NCBI RefSeq assembly: GCF_020184175.1 | Contig: NC_065530.1 | Coordinates: 2,604,001 to 2,668,000 of the forward strand | DNA from: Aphis gossypii | Taxonomy: Eukaryota > Arthropoda > Insecta > Hemiptera > Aphididae | Length of the DNA: 64,000 nucleotides | Direction: 5' to 3' | Shown: in pieces, positions 50,779 to 64,000 of the stretch | Layout of the letters: every line of letters begins with the position of its first letter | How positions within the stretch are numbered: the stretch's first letter is position 1 | Position numbers and translations under genes: made by a program | Notes under the pieces: generated by a model | Databases searched by the model: none | Seen by the model: only the letters and a program-made list of their open reading frames with translations | Told to the model about the DNA's origin: nothing

Positions 50779-51285
50779 AATATAAATTATATTACCATTC
50801 TTCTTTCTGCTACATTGCATTTAAAGATTAGAGATTATTTATGCGTGTATGATCCACAAATGAAACAAAAAAATTATATACTGCGTTACTTTTGAGTGAT
50901 AACATTGTGACATTAAGTATTTAATGTATCGATATACCAGATACCTGTTACCTACGTTTGAACTACAATTGTATAACATTTAGGTACATTTTATTAAAAC
51001 CTTCGTTGCGTTATGATTTTTAAAAAAAATGTAAAATTAAAATTTCATTTCTATTCGATATCCCGTACGTCAAAGTTATTTTTCTAAAAGATTTAACGTA
51101 GAGATTTTTAGAAAGATTTGATTATAATACATAGTGAAACAATATGTATAAAAGTTATTTTTAATCGTTGGCAATGGTGGATTACACGCTCACTTCAACC
51201 ACGATGACTTTTACAAACAGGCAGTATATTATTATAATAATATTATATATTACCTTTTATCGTTGAGTATAATATGATTAATATA

Positions 51286-51772
51286 CAGTGAACGCCGTTT
51301 ATAAGACACACGGATATAAGATTCAGCTGCTTATTAAACTTAAAGTCGTCTATAATGGTCCGAACGTATCCAAATACATTATACAATTCGGTTATAAAAC
51401 TCAATCATCTCATCAAAACTCATCACTTCGATTATGAGACTCAAATTTCGTAAAACAAAGATGGTAGAAAATAAACTTTTTTTCTAAAATGTAGAAATAA
51501 ATTAATTTTGAAAAGTTACATATTTTTGTTGGTTATTACTTATTATTATTGGTGTCAATTCATGCTTTGTAATGTGATTATGTACAGCACATTTTATCGA
51601 ATTTCACATTTATCGGAATTATCGTTATTGTAGTAGAGGTATCAATACTCTCCTGATTACCTGGCATAGCTATTGTAATTTTTAAGCTTATTTTCCACTT
51701 AGCCTATAAGATTCATTAGGTTATAAAACTTTGTGGTGATCCTAAAATAAGTCTTATAAGCGGCGTCCGCTG
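51286..51772. mobile_element. pogo/mariner-like MITE with TA target duplication
   Basis: The left end is CAGTGAACGCCGTTTATAAGAC and the right end in reverse complement is CAGCGGACGCCGCTTATAAGAC, flanked by TA on both sides (51284-51285 and 51773-51774). Inner copies of a TTATAAGAYTCA-type motif recur. There is no transposase. The CAGT/CAGC ends with a TA duplication are like pogo/Tigger relatives of Tc1/mariner. Length 487 bp. Confidence 0.85.
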
Positions 51773-53359
51773 TAATACATAATACATAAATATTATATTA
51801 TTATCTGCTGAGAAATAAGACAGCATAGCAGTGATTGTTGGTATAGTCACTGATAAATATTGATATTAATGACCGTTGGTAGTTTTAATAAATAGTAAAT
51901 AATATAACAAGATCTCAAAATGTATTGATGTTTTTGACAATCGCATTATAATTATAATATACTATATTTAGGTACAATAGTTTAATAAACAAAATACAAT
52001 TTTAACTTTATTATTGATAATTAGTTATATCTATAAGAATATATAATATAAAAAATAAATCCAGTTTTTATGCTACAATATTATACAATATGTAAATTGT
52101 CCATAATATATCGTAGGTATATATTTTTTACATTACAATTTTTCTATTCGATAATTCTACATTTTATCTTCATGGTTATGAAATAGTTTACCAGCAATTA
52201 TAATGCCTATACATACATTATGCACTCGGTGGTGTCTTGGTACCTTTTTGTTAGGTATCTGGTATATATACAATATACATATATAATATTATATTGACAC
52301 ACGTGCAGTACTGTAGTATTTGACAGTCAGTTATGGTGGGTACACTATACAGTATACATATACCGTTATATTATTATACAGTAAAAACCGTCCACGCGCG
52401 AGCGTTCAATTTCTTCTAAACGTCTAAACGACTATTTATTGTAACGTGATCGAACAGCTTTTAAATTCGTATTACTTAAATTATAAAATATATTATAGCA
52501 GTGTTTTACCTTATAATTTGTACATAAAAATACCTAATATTATTTACACGCAAATTCTACAATCGTATATTTTAGTTATGTATTTATGAGTTAATGGCCA
52601 GAGGTGGTGATAAAAGTTTTGCTATCTCCCCATTCACAAAATAAAATCGACAACTCTATAAATTCTTGTATGTACTGTACACATTATTGTATACCGTTTA
52701 AGAAAATCCATACATAATATTTTATAGTTATTAATATATAATAATACATACTTATTATATATTTTTTTATGCTGTTGTACGTGATGGAAGCTTTTTTTAT
52801 TGACAAAAATAAGAAGATGTATTTAAACATTTTAAACAGTATATTATTGCTGCACATAGGTATATAATAGAGATAGACATTTCTACTTTTATATAAATCT
52901 ATGAAGTATCGTCGAAAGTCCAATATAAAATAAATTGTTGATTTATTCATAATTCTTACTACTCTTTACTACAGTATATATAATATACATACTTACGTGA
53001 CGTGTAATATCTATATAGAAATATATTGCTGAAAATTTCTCCCCCATATTATAATAGGTGCTGATAGTATAAGTACGCACACTGCAACATTAAATATCGA
53101 TTAGTGTTTTATTATCGTTTTATTGTGAATTATTTTGGTCTGCAGACCACACAGAAAACACTTACTCTCATTATTTTACATCTATGCTATATGCAATTAT
53201 ATTATATATATAGGTATACTTCATTGTAAGTTTCGTGCTTCCGTATATTATTTTATTGTTAGGCAACCCCCTTTTAAACCTTAAAACTATGCCTAACGTG
53301 CATTTGTGTGCGTGTGATGTGTTTTGCATAAAGTGACTTATATATTATTTTCTGTGTAG

Positions 53360-53426
53360 GGTCCCCCGGACATGCAACGGCTTTGCGTTTGCAATCGCGA
53401 CGACTTTCAGCCTATTTTATACAATG
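53360..53426 (+). CDS. Candidate start-codon exon of the second gene
   Basis: A TTTTCTGTGTAG acceptor is followed by 67 nt holding ATG at 53372 and 18 codons (MQRLCVCNRDDFQPILYN), then a donor AATG|GTAAAT in phase 1. The patch is GC-rich against AT-rich flanks. It lies 6.7 kb downstream of the untranslated exon at 46230-46674 and could supply its start codon. I do not recognise the peptide, and no partner exon is confirmed, so this is tentative. Confidence 0.3.
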
Positions 53427-56400
53427 GTAAATCGCCACTGTCGTTTGCGGCGGTGTGCGCGTAGCGCGTATAATTAAGTGCTGGATTCCCGATGGTAGAA
53501 ATAGGGTGGTGATAGTGCTAGTGGGTAAGGAGAAAGTCAAAAACGGTATATTTTTTCAAAAAATATAGGTAAAACCTAAACTCATCGTATGAATATTTTA
53601 ACCGAAATCGACTACACGCATATACATATATATTTATAGGCTTATGAACAGGTGTAGTATATACATATAAGGTGTACACAACAAAACTATATACCTACGA
53701 ATATAATAAGGGACTCACTGGAGGGTCGCTGGAACATTGATTTTTTCCCCTTTCTTAATATGTATTTGTATACGTTTCATACGCGCGTCCTTTATGTGTT
53801 TTTTTTTTACTTTAATACCTTAGGGGCATGCCACATGTGTACTGGAATTTCTACAATAATATATGTTTTCAATGAACGAGCAGTAATAAATATTATCATA
53901 ATTATCGTCAATTTTTGTTTTGAATCAAGAAAACGTTTTCTGATGACATTGTTTTAACGTTATTTTCATTTTGAAGATATATTTTATTGTGTTCATAATG
54001 TACGTTTTATATATTTTACATTATAGTACATAAGTAAATATAGCGTGTCAAACTGTAGCCGACTAACCAGTCGAATCGAATAACTGTTAACGTATTGACA
54101 TCGTATATAAAACGATTTATGATATGATTAATATTATATGCATAATAATAAATACAATATATAGTATAAACCTATACCGAGTCGACGAAATTTATGTAGA
54201 TTGAAAATGTATATTTTATAAACACAATAGACCGCTTTGGAAATTTTTTAATTTTCCAACATGGTCATATAATGCACATTTACACAGTTTTACAATGATG
54301 AAAATAAACCTATAATAATGTATTAATATCGTAAGCGTCGTATTTGACAATAGGTAGGTCTCTAGTTCTACGCGATTAATGTTCACCAACGGTTCACAAT
54401 ATACGCGTTGTATGTATTATAATGTAACATTAATTAATCAAAATAATACCTAGTCGAAAATATATTGTTGTATATACATAAATTAAATACCTTGTAAATT
54501 TTGTAGCAATATATTGTTTAAAACGAAATAGAATTTCCATAACAGTTTAAAGCGGTGGAGGTATAATAAGCCTATACCCTTATTAATAATATTAACTTAT
54601 CTATAACTTATGCTAAAACATAATTTAAGAACAACATTTCGCTTAAAATCACAATTTCCAAAAATGCGTAACAATAACAGATACTGCTAACGAGAACTCG
54701 GTATTACCTTTTTATTCAAGTTGGGTTTGATATACATGTAAGAAAATTAATGTTATATAATAATCAATTTTATAGGAGAGAAGGTACCGTGTTAAAAGAA
54801 AATCGAGTTCCTTTACTTATATCGGGTGACGCAACTTTTGAATGAAAACAACAGCAAAAGTCCAGCCCTTCATGTCGGAGCATTTATTTTTCTATTAGCG
54901 TTGCTGTACAGATCCGTACTTGTTTTTGTTCGTTCATATATATATATATATATAAGTTGATTTAACGAACATGCTCGTCCTCTTTTTTCTTCAATAATAC
55001 AGTTATTTAAAATCAAAGAATTTTTTTCCATTTTTAAATTCTTAAGATTTTTGTATTACTTAAAAAACCTCCAATATTGTGAAGATACAAATATCTGTTT
55101 TTAACTAAAATCCTACCTTTGCGACTAAATTATTTATTGAATAACTTTTCTAAAAATGTTGAAGTATCAAATTAAAAATTTGAAAATTCTAGTAATTAAT
55201 TTTTATAATCTACTAACAAATAATTATACATATTATTATACTAATTATTTTATAATTTGCAAAAATGATTAAAGTATAATAAATACAAAATCTAATATTA
55301 AATATATTTTATAATATTTCTTTAAAACTATTTTTATGGAATATCATATGTTGTCTTAAGTATAAACAATTTAATAACTGAAAAATTATTCGTTAAAATT
55401 TTAATAAATATATGTTTGTATCATAACATGATATTTCTTAAGTAATATAAAAAAATCCTGAGTGCCTAATGTAGCCTAATTATAATTAAAAAATCAGAAT
55501 TTAAATAAATTCATTATTTAAAAAAACAATGAAAGTGAGCAATGTTTAGAATCTAATATGAATTACTCTGTATATTTTAACACGTACCTACTTAATATAA
55601 ATATGTATAATTCTATTATGTAACTAAAATATTGTATCTAAGTTTTAAACAGAATTGAACATATATTTTTTTACAGTTATATAACTATATAATATACAAT
55701 TTAATAAAATTACGGTATAACACGCGTATTGCAGTATGCTTATAGTGAATCCGTGAAAATGTATCGATCAAGCTCACGATTACAACTGGGATACGATCCG
55801 ATTCGAAACGAACCCTCAAACGCAGCGTGCAACTTGTGTTTATGTTTTATAGCTATGCTGAGTCGATAATAGCTAAAATATAACAATTCGTATAATAGGT
55901 AATAACGATAAAATTAAATAACCTGCGGAAACTTTAACGCATACCGACTCATAAATCAGTTACCGACTACCTATTCGAGTTTCATATTTTTTATATAATT
56001 TGGCTGCACGTGTCTCCTATACTACGTACAGACGTGACATAATACTATACAATTAATTACAATATAATAACAATGGGACAAAAATGTTTTACGCTAGTCG
56101 ATAATATACTAACTAATTTCAGGCGGCGCGTGTCACTTCGGTTTTCCAAGTGATATGACATAGCATGTATTATAATATTATTACTAATGAATGTAGAGCA
56201 TGCTTTTTTATATTTTACTGTCAACAAGATATTTTTTACTTTTAGTATTTTTAGATAGCTTCAACCTAATATTTACGAATTATACTAATTACTAGGAAAC
56301 AGATTTATATGTAATATAAGTAAAAAAATATGTTCATGATATGGAAGTATAATTTATAAATGTGTGGGGAAAAAATGGACGTAACCCATTCGACTCCCTT

Positions 56401-57294
56401 TATACAAAAACTTCAATTTCCAAACGGCTATCATTAAAAAAGGTTTTACAAACGGTAGATTTCTAAACTCCGGTTTTTTATAACAAACTAAATAAATTAT
56501 AAAAATACCATACATTAGTGTAAATTAAATTTTATTAAAATAATATTAAATTTTAGTGTTAAAAAAATGTATATATAAGTAAAAATATAAAAAATATCAT
56601 TCATTGGTAATTTTTTTAGGCATAATTTTTTTGTATACTTCAATTGTGTTATTCAAGGTATTATTTTACTCAATGAAAATTTGTCAATGATGTTCCTAAT
56701 AAGCTCTTGTTTTTTTAAAAATTAAGGTGTATTAACATGACTGAAAGTTGAAAGTCATTAATGACATTTAATTTAATTTTTAATTTTTTTCTACGGGAAT
56801 CGTTTTGGATTTTATTTTTTCGTTTAACTTTTTTTGACGGTAGACGTCTGGAAATAAGCAAACAATGAACGGAAACCGTTAGGGATGCAACCTTTATTTC
56901 TGTATAACAATGCATTTATGGATAAAATACATTAAATATAATTATAAATAAATAAATGACAACAACTTGAAATCAATCAAATATAATATAATATGATCTC
57001 ATCAGGTCGTTATGCAATTAAATTTTGAATATAACATTCGCCCGTTCACTAAAATATATTATAAAGAATCATAATGGCTCATAAGATAAAAAGAAATAAC
57101 TCAGCAGGATTTTCTTATTTATAACCAGTATAGTATATTTAGATCTCCATTTAGGGGTGATGGTGAGAGGGTTAAATATATAAATCAAATTGAGTGACAA
57201 CTGACCTCCACTAAACATAAAAAAGCATTTAAAAAAAAGTGGGTAAGTGGGACCGCTCTGCTGTACATTAGGTGCCGTCTGGATCACTATTATA

Positions 57295-57460
57295 TATTAT
57301 AGGGGTGTTAAATTTGAATCCAATGATATGTATCATTGCAAACGAAAAACGATTCTGAACAAAAATGATTTGTCAGCCTAAGATACAATTTCCAATGGTT
57401 GGTGAAAAATGTAGTTTATGTTTTAATGGCTTGAATACACCAAATATTAAGTTCTTTTAT
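57295..57460 (+). repeat. Dispersed aphid-type repeat fragment
   Basis: The block with GATATGTATCATTGCAAACG, AAAAACGATTCTGAAC and GATTTGTCAGCC resembles a very common repeat that I recall from aphid sequence. The similarity may continue to about 58600, but I cannot set the borders. Confidence 0.4.
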
Positions 57461-59121
57461 AATTATTGTAAGCTAAACTTATGGAAAATTTTGTATTAAA
57501 TTTCCAACTCTTAGTTACTTATATAAAAATTTTTATGAATTATACCTACAAAATAATTTGCAAATATTCATGATTTTGACAATACTTAAACTTCAAATGC
57601 TAATAAAAAAAAATTGTGCCTATGTATTCTTATAATTTTTTAATCACTTTAAGAATAACTTATGTCTTATGAGGAATTTTGTATTAATTTTGTATTAATT
57701 TACAACATCTCTATTTTTCCACTTACGAGTTTTGATTTTTCTATCACTAATTCGACCATTTGTATAGGAACTATTATTTAAAAAAAATATTTTGTTTTAT
57801 TTTGTTATTGTTATTGCATGTGCAAAACAAAAATCGACTAAGATAAAAATAAAATTGTTTTCAATGTTTCATTTTGCATAATATTTTAAGCTTTTCCAAT
57901 AGTTATTAGAAATTTTTGGATTTAATTTTTAAATAATTTCTTAAATATAAATAAAGATAATATACCGATTTATGAGTGTTTTTGTTCACTGTAATATGGC
58001 TTGAAAATGTATGAATTATGGAACGATAAAATATGTTTAAAAATATTTAAAAATCAGTGAAATATGTAAAAATATGTTAAATAAAATTGTCGTCATTTTA
58101 ATAAGAATGATTTGAATCATGGACATTTCTTATCAAATATTAAATATCTTGTTCTAATAAAAATATGCATTTATATATAAATCCGTTTTCTACTATAATA
58201 ACAATACATATATTAATATAATTTTATTTTGCAAAATTGACTATAGTCTATAATTAGATATTTAAATAAAATTACGTATTTCATTGAAAATTAATCAAAG
58301 TGGAGCGATAATACATCAATTATCACAATTGGCATTTAAGATACTGAGGTTAAGGCGCTGTTTAGAGTTTTTCTATAATTATAGTTTAAAATTCAAAAGT
58401 TGTGCATCCGAAGTAACTCCTTGAAAGGTACAACTGTAATAACTAAGAAGTTCTCGTAAATAGGCAAACATTGGTGGTTATGGAGGGAGATTAATCGCCC
58501 AAAATTTCAAATCAATTTATAGGAATTTGTTAATGAAACAATAAATTATTATTTATTTTTTTATAAAAATTTGCAGCTTCCATCCCTAATTTAAAACTCA
58601 ATTTGCCTATGTGATCTGATTCCAATTTAAACAACTATAAAATCGTATAACAATATTTTATTGAAACTAAAGCGTCCACTACTTTTCTTCAATTATGATT
58701 TTTTTGTAAGTTTCGACCGTTTTGTAATATATATACTTATTATGCATATTATATATGGGTGTTACACACTATTCACACACGTGCATATAAAGTACAATTA
58801 ATATAAAACACGTTATAGTAACGTAGTCGTATCATACTTTATTGTCGTGTATAGGCTTCTGTGAACGGTAGTGTGGTATGTATAGAATTGAACGTGCTAT
58901 GTAGTCGTTTCCTTCATACTTTTTTGTGTGTACAGGGACACAATCGCGACCAAGGATAATTATTATTATATGTGTGTATGAGCGGTTTCTTACAACAATA
59001 AAGAAAATAAAACGAAAACCTATTCTAAGGACACCCGTACGCGTTTCAAAGAGAGCATAGTGCTGCCGCCAGCCGCCAGTCGCTATAGTTGCGGAGATTG
59101 TTCAACCCGACTACGACGACG

Positions 59122-59304
59122 ATGATGGTCCGCGTGAAATCGGTTTCCTCGTTCCGGACGGAATATCGTATTATTACCGTGATGTTTACATTACAATATA
59201 TTATTATATTGTACATTTTGATAGTTGTGGCGGGGGTCCTTTACCAGCAGGATGTTCGGGTGATTCGTCGGGTTTTGTCGTCGTTTCATTGTTTCGTGCA
59301 ATGA
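59122..59304 (+). CDS. Small ORF with one membrane segment (60 aa, uncertain)
   Basis: ATG to TGA. The N-terminus is basic (VRVKSVSSFRTEYR), then a hydrophobic stretch spans about residues 18-40, then an Arg-rich tail. The region 59040-59290 is GC-rich in AT-rich surroundings, as for promoters and first exons here, so it could instead be the first exon of a secreted or membrane protein. A GTGATT in the tail could act as a weak donor. The family is not recognised. Confidence 0.25.
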   Translation: MMVRVKSVSSFRTEYRIITVMFTLQYIIILYILIVVAGVLYQQDVRVIRRVLSSFHCFVQ

Positions 59305-61978
59305 AATTTTTTAAACTAATATTAAAAACCAACCGTCTAATAGTACCTAGATAAATTAGGTGTATGTACCTATCGACTATCAGACATATTGCGTAGTACA
59401 CGGGAAAATAATGTATTTAAAACGTCGTCGTCTATTTGTTGTACCTATATAATATCTAGTAACGGGTGCATATAAATTCTTCTAAATTATTGGTAGTCGA
59501 TGTTAAGGTTGGATTTATAGTATTTAAACTCCGCTGATATTAAATTAATTTAAATTCTATCGGTATAAAAAAAAAGAAAATTCAAATTTTTATGCACAAT
59601 AAAAGCACAATTACACTTATTATGTTTAATAACTAATATAGGAACAATTGAAAATTAAAGCGAATTTTCTAATTTATTATGATTAGTAAAGTTATAGTTG
59701 GGAAAATGTAATATTATACGTTCTGTTGGCATTATCGTTAGAACGTTAACTTTAGATGTATAATATTGTTACCAATGAAAAAATATAAATGTATAAAATA
59801 TTTAAATTCAAAACAAATTATACCCTATAAGCTGATAAAGAAAATGTGCCATTATTAAAATTAAAATAAGTTTTAACTTAAAACTTAAAAACTAAATTGG
59901 CCAAAAATTAAGTCATCAAAAATGCATGTTTATTTTACGGATAAAAAAATCATACCTATAAAATTTATATACATATAAGGTATAATTGATGGAATTTAAC
60001 ATACATAATAATATGGTATGTACTATACATTATCAGACATGGGAAATGTAAGGATATCTAAATGATTTCAATTTTAAAATACATTATTTTTTTGGTCAAG
60101 TCTATATACTTATAGAATTCATCCTTTTTATAAAGACAGTCTTTAAACTGACGTTTAATAATATTATTATTGTACAATAATTTATAAATTTAAGATTTAT
60201 GTTGTCAGTAACCCAGTAACCGTTAATTATTATTTATTATCTATTTCAACCAATATTGTCAATATCAATGTAAAGTCACTATAACTTACATAAATTATTT
60301 ATCAATTTTGAAATAGTATTTAACAATTAATTATAATACTGTATGTAATATTAACCAGACATGGTATTCAAGGTTTTACATTGGTAATCAAAATATGTGT
60401 TTTTATGTTATGGTTTTAATATTCATTTAAAATTCCAAGTAACAATTACACCTTCGTGTTGTACCTATTAGTACAAATTTAAGTAAATTTTAGTACTATT
60501 CGCTTTTTTATTTTAATGTTTTTTAAACGAATATAGTGTTAAAACACTTCGACCTTTAAAAATCGCTATTGTCTTTCCAAGATACAGCATTTAGTGTAAC
60601 TAGGTATTTGGCATATATATTTCATTATAACAGGTATAATGGTGTTTTAATGTCGTATTTAATTTGATGACCTTTTTTTTGTAAATAAAATTATAATGAA
60701 ATAATTGTTTTTCATTAGCTATTACATTAAAGACATTTATTTGCTAGTAATTAGGCATAAATGCCAATCTAACTATTTTAAATAGGAGTTTCGAATAACA
60801 ATAACGACTAAAAGTTGTTACTTATCATATCGAAAACGGATTAGTAAGTAATATACCTACTATTTCGCATGATTCACGATACTGCAATAATACGAGGTCA
60901 CAATAATATATAATTATTTACGTCTATAGTCTATAATAATAAACAAAAACAATGATAATAATACGTCATAATAAACTAAGATATCTTAAATTTGTCGTTT
61001 GCCGAATTACATTTAATATATTATAATATAATCGTTGTTTTTCAAAAGTATTATACCACCCACTATTACGTTTATGATTGCGTTGACGAATTATCGAAAA
61101 ATAATTTCATAGACAGCATATTTTGTAATAGATGACTTATATTGTATGTATTCTTATTGTTATATATTTTCACGACGTTCTACCGTGATTTAATGTGTTC
61201 ATCGAATTTTTCGTGAAGGTTTTAATGTTTTTGCAAGATGTCACGTAAGAATAAATACTATACGATATACATTATTATGTGTATTCATTGAATATGCACT
61301 ATATACAATAAACTTTACACTATATATTATATATATTACTATTTACTATTATTATTACGAGTATAAGATGTGTACAAAATAGACTTCTTCGTCAACAGTA
61401 CCATAAAATATATATTCTTTGTTCGCCTTATGTCTGTATAACGTAAATACTAAATACATAATATCTCAAGGAAAAAACGATAACATATTTATTAAAATAT
61501 TAATAGTTATAATTTGATATTTTTTTCCTCGCAATTAAAATAAATAAAAGCTAAATATGATAATTTTTTTCTAAATATAATTATAAAAAAAATAATTTAT
61601 TTATTCAATAACGATTTGATTATTTTTTTTCTTTTATAAATCAAAAACATTTTTAAATACACCGTAAGATAAGAATAATTGATTAAATAAATAGGTAATT
61701 AAATAGAATAGAATATTATTATTTTTTACTATTTTTATTAATTCTTTGTTATGACATCTATTCCGTAAGTTCATTAGTTTAAAATTGTATTTATAATTTA
61801 TTTACAATATACGTCAAACTCAAATTAAGTAGTATAATTCAGTTTTCTTTGAAAAATGTATAATATGCTTTTTGTTTCAATTAGAAGTTCTGGTTTAATG
61901 ATTATATGTTAGATTGGTTGTTTTTATTATACCTCCATATTTTTGGTATTAAGATAATATGCTTAATAGTATAATCTA

Positions 61979-62402
61979 CAGTGGGTGATTCACATATGGT
62001 TGGATCATTTATAGCCACGAGGTGATTGTGTGTTGTAAATGAGAGGCTTTTTCAAAGGCGGCAAAGTTATAATATCTTAGTTTATCCTTTTTAGACTTGG
62101 GCAGTGGTTTATATAATATTTGATTGTGGTTTTGTATTTTTTTTAGTTCTGTACGTTAGTGCATTTAATGTTTTTGTCATTTGAGATTTAGTACTTATTG
62201 CGATTTTATTAATATACTATTTATAGTGATCAGTTACCTAACCTCCACAGGATACTACCTCAATGTTACAAAAAAAATTTAAAAATTTAAATTATAGTCT
62301 TTAGGAATATGTAAAAATTCCAAAAAATCAGATTTTGAATAACTGTATTATTGAGAAAAAAATTAAGTGAGCTTAGAGCATGCTTAATTAATTAACCTGA
62401 AT
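61979..62402. mobile_element. Second copy of the 20.6-kb MITE family
   Basis: The left end is CAGTGGGTGATTCACATATGG after TA. The right end, reversed, gives AAGCATGCT and then a CAGTTATTCAAAATCTGATTTTTTGG block that matches 20650-20675. It is longer than the intron 2 copy and more decayed at the right end. No coding content. Confidence 0.6.
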
Positions 62403-62473
62403 ATTATATATTATTCTCGTGTACTCGTATTAAAATAGTACGTATTATAGGCGTAATATAATATTTTGTACAA

Positions 62474-62604
62474 ATGATGACTGGAAATTTCCAACGATTG
62501 GATGAATCATTCGATCACATTGACGTCGTTGGAAGGTTGCGTTTACAATATGTCATTACAGATATACTATTCTCGCCCGAGGTGCTAACGAGGTGGTATT
62601 CATT
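62474..62604 (+). CDS. Short candidate coding exon (uncertain)
   Basis: ATG at 62474 opens a 44-codon frame starting MMTGNFQRLDESFDHID with balanced amino acid use. Three bases before its stop lies a GTAAGC donor (62605), so it may be a start exon rather than a complete ORF. No acceptor or promoter was found and the peptide is not recognised. Confidence 0.2.
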
Positions 62605-64000
62605 GTAAGCTGATGATAATTATAACAGTATCATATGAATATATGATATTGTATTATACTTATACTTATTTGATGTCCAAGATTAAAATCCATCGGAATA
62701 AAAAATTATTAATCCTTCGCTTCTGTGGGTGACCCTGAAAACACAAGTTTGGCGAATGTTCTTCCCGCAATAACTGTTAATCATCATATATTAATAATAT
62801 ATATTTTATTTTATATTATTATAATATAAAATAAAAGTTACGTGATTTTTATGACAAATCTCCGGTTCATTCATCTTTGCTTTTTTTTACCAGTATTTTT
62901 TCTACGTCGATCGATAATGATGCATGGGGTTGTTTGATGACCGGTCTGCCACTTAAAGAATAACGCTAATGTTTATGGTCACCTTTACAGTTAGTTAATT
63001 TTTCACGTTTCAAGGTCAATTTAAATGTTATAATATATTGCAGTGCGCTTTCCAAAAGTCAACGCTTACTCTGTATTATATGAAAGCTATTTACTGAATT
63101 ACAAAAATTGATTATTAATTAAATAAACAATACAGGAGAGGGGTATTTGGTGACTAAATTCATTTATAATATGCAAAATAACATGTTAATTATTAATAAA
63201 TAATATATCAAAATAATAAATAATTTATTATATACTTCAGTAAATAGTAAATATAAAATTGTTTTAAAAATATAAACAATGTATTATCATAAGTACCTAA
63301 TTGAAAAATACGATTAAAGATTATTAAAATGCGTGCTGATTATAATATCTAAATGACTAAATGTATATAATATATAAATATAATAATATTATCTATAGCT
63401 ATTTCATGCTAAAATAAAATGAAAACACAATCAATACTAGTTTAGACGAATGTATAATGAAAAGGTCGTAAACTCGTAACATTCACGTACTTTTTAATTA
63501 ATATACAAATACGAAATCAGTGAATGTTTAAAATTTCTGGTTGAATTTTCGTAAATAAATTGAATAATATATTATTATGTTTATCGTACGGCAGAAATAT
63601 GTTAAAGTCTCCGTCTCAAACATATGTACAATATAATTTATAGTAAAATATGGCAAGTCCTATTTAGCTGCGTTCTGATTACTTTATTTTATCCTACAAC
63701 CGATGTTGATTACGATATTACTAGAGTCCGTGCAAATATTATTTACAACAATGAATATAATTTAGTAGTTTACTAATATCTCATTTGATTAAAGTGCTCT
63801 TATGATATTTAAATTACGATTCGTAAACATGTTTTTAAAATAATTATGCATTTTTTGGTTTGTATGGTTCAATGTTTCAAAGTTCAATATTATACGGTTT
63901 TTATTTTGTAATTACTGTAACGTATTTAAAAACTAAAAAGATTTAATATAGTTATAAATTATCATATTTTCCCATGAAATTGTTCACTTATTTTGAATAC

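Larger units (their letters stand above)
46675..53359 (+). other. AT-rich DNA, probable intron of the second gene
   Basis: No firm exon. A poly-A run lies at about 48043-48062, a MITE at 51286-51772, a possible micro-exon at 48684-48735, and a 90-codon ORF at 50506-50778 is uncertain. Otherwise nothing is recognised. Confidence 0.4.
53427..64000. other. AT-rich DNA with scattered candidates, no firm gene
   Basis: This stretch holds a TA microsatellite (about 54936-54955), a dispersed aphid-type repeat near 57290-57460 and possibly beyond, a small membrane-type ORF at 59122-59304, a MITE at 61979-62402 and a short ORF with a donor at 62474-62604. Elsewhere I see only AT-rich sequence with chance frames. 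Confidence 0.45.

Noticed and set aside
1..64000. CRISPR arrays, operons, rRNA genes or complete tRNA genes
   Set aside because: No regularly spaced repeats with spacers, no prokaryotic gene order, and no sequence with matching A and B boxes plus a cloverleaf.

Overview
The window looks like nuclear DNA of a sap-feeding hemipteran insect, most probably an aphid. It is strongly AT-rich, full of TA, AAT and TATAATATT tracts, and has short CpG-rich islands. Genes have small exons and multi-kilobase introns with GT-AG borders, and the repeats include several MITE-like elements whose ends resemble repeats I remember from aphid assemblies. There is no prokaryotic gene organisation.

Region 1 (1 to about 33.8 kb) is dominated by one spliced plus-strand gene, the E74 (Eip74EF) ortholog, an ecdysone-inducible ETS-domain transcription factor. 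I reconstruct seven coding exons: 6327-6465, 14120-14263, 22009-22131, 22442-22657, 28333-28746, 28880-29072 and 30580-30688. All six junctions have consistent phase and sum to 1338 nt, giving 445 residues plus a stop. The order is a short acidic N-terminus, a Pro/Ser linker, a 17-residue polyglutamine tract, a Gly/Ala/Pro-rich low-complexity region, basic clusters and a C-terminal ETS domain. Upstream is a GC-rich leader/promoter zone; downstream is a long AT-rich 3' UTR. Introns 1, 2 and 4 carry several CpG-rich islands, one with a well-spaced TATA/initiator pair, which are candidate alternative promoters or exons.

Region 2 (34.6-37.8 kb) is a decayed Ty3/gypsy-type LTR retrotransposon with gag, reverse transcriptase, RNase H and integrase C-terminal remnants, a polypurine tract and a 3' LTR. 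Its pol region is interrupted by a nested 345-bp MITE with an 8-bp target duplication.

Region 3 (37.8-46 kb) is AT-rich intergenic DNA holding a long imperfect palindrome (arms about 520 bp, loop about 430 bp with a small intact ORF). Next to it are three TTAGG units and a weak Harbinger-like transposase scrap.

Region 4 (46.1-64 kb) probably contains the 5' end of a second plus-strand gene: a TATA box, a CpG-rich untranslated first exon ending in a consensus donor at 46674/46675, and possible small exons further right. None of the downstream exons is firm. This part also has a 487-bp pogo/mariner-like MITE and a second copy of a MITE family also present in E74 intron 2. The rest is AT-rich DNA in which I see no gene.
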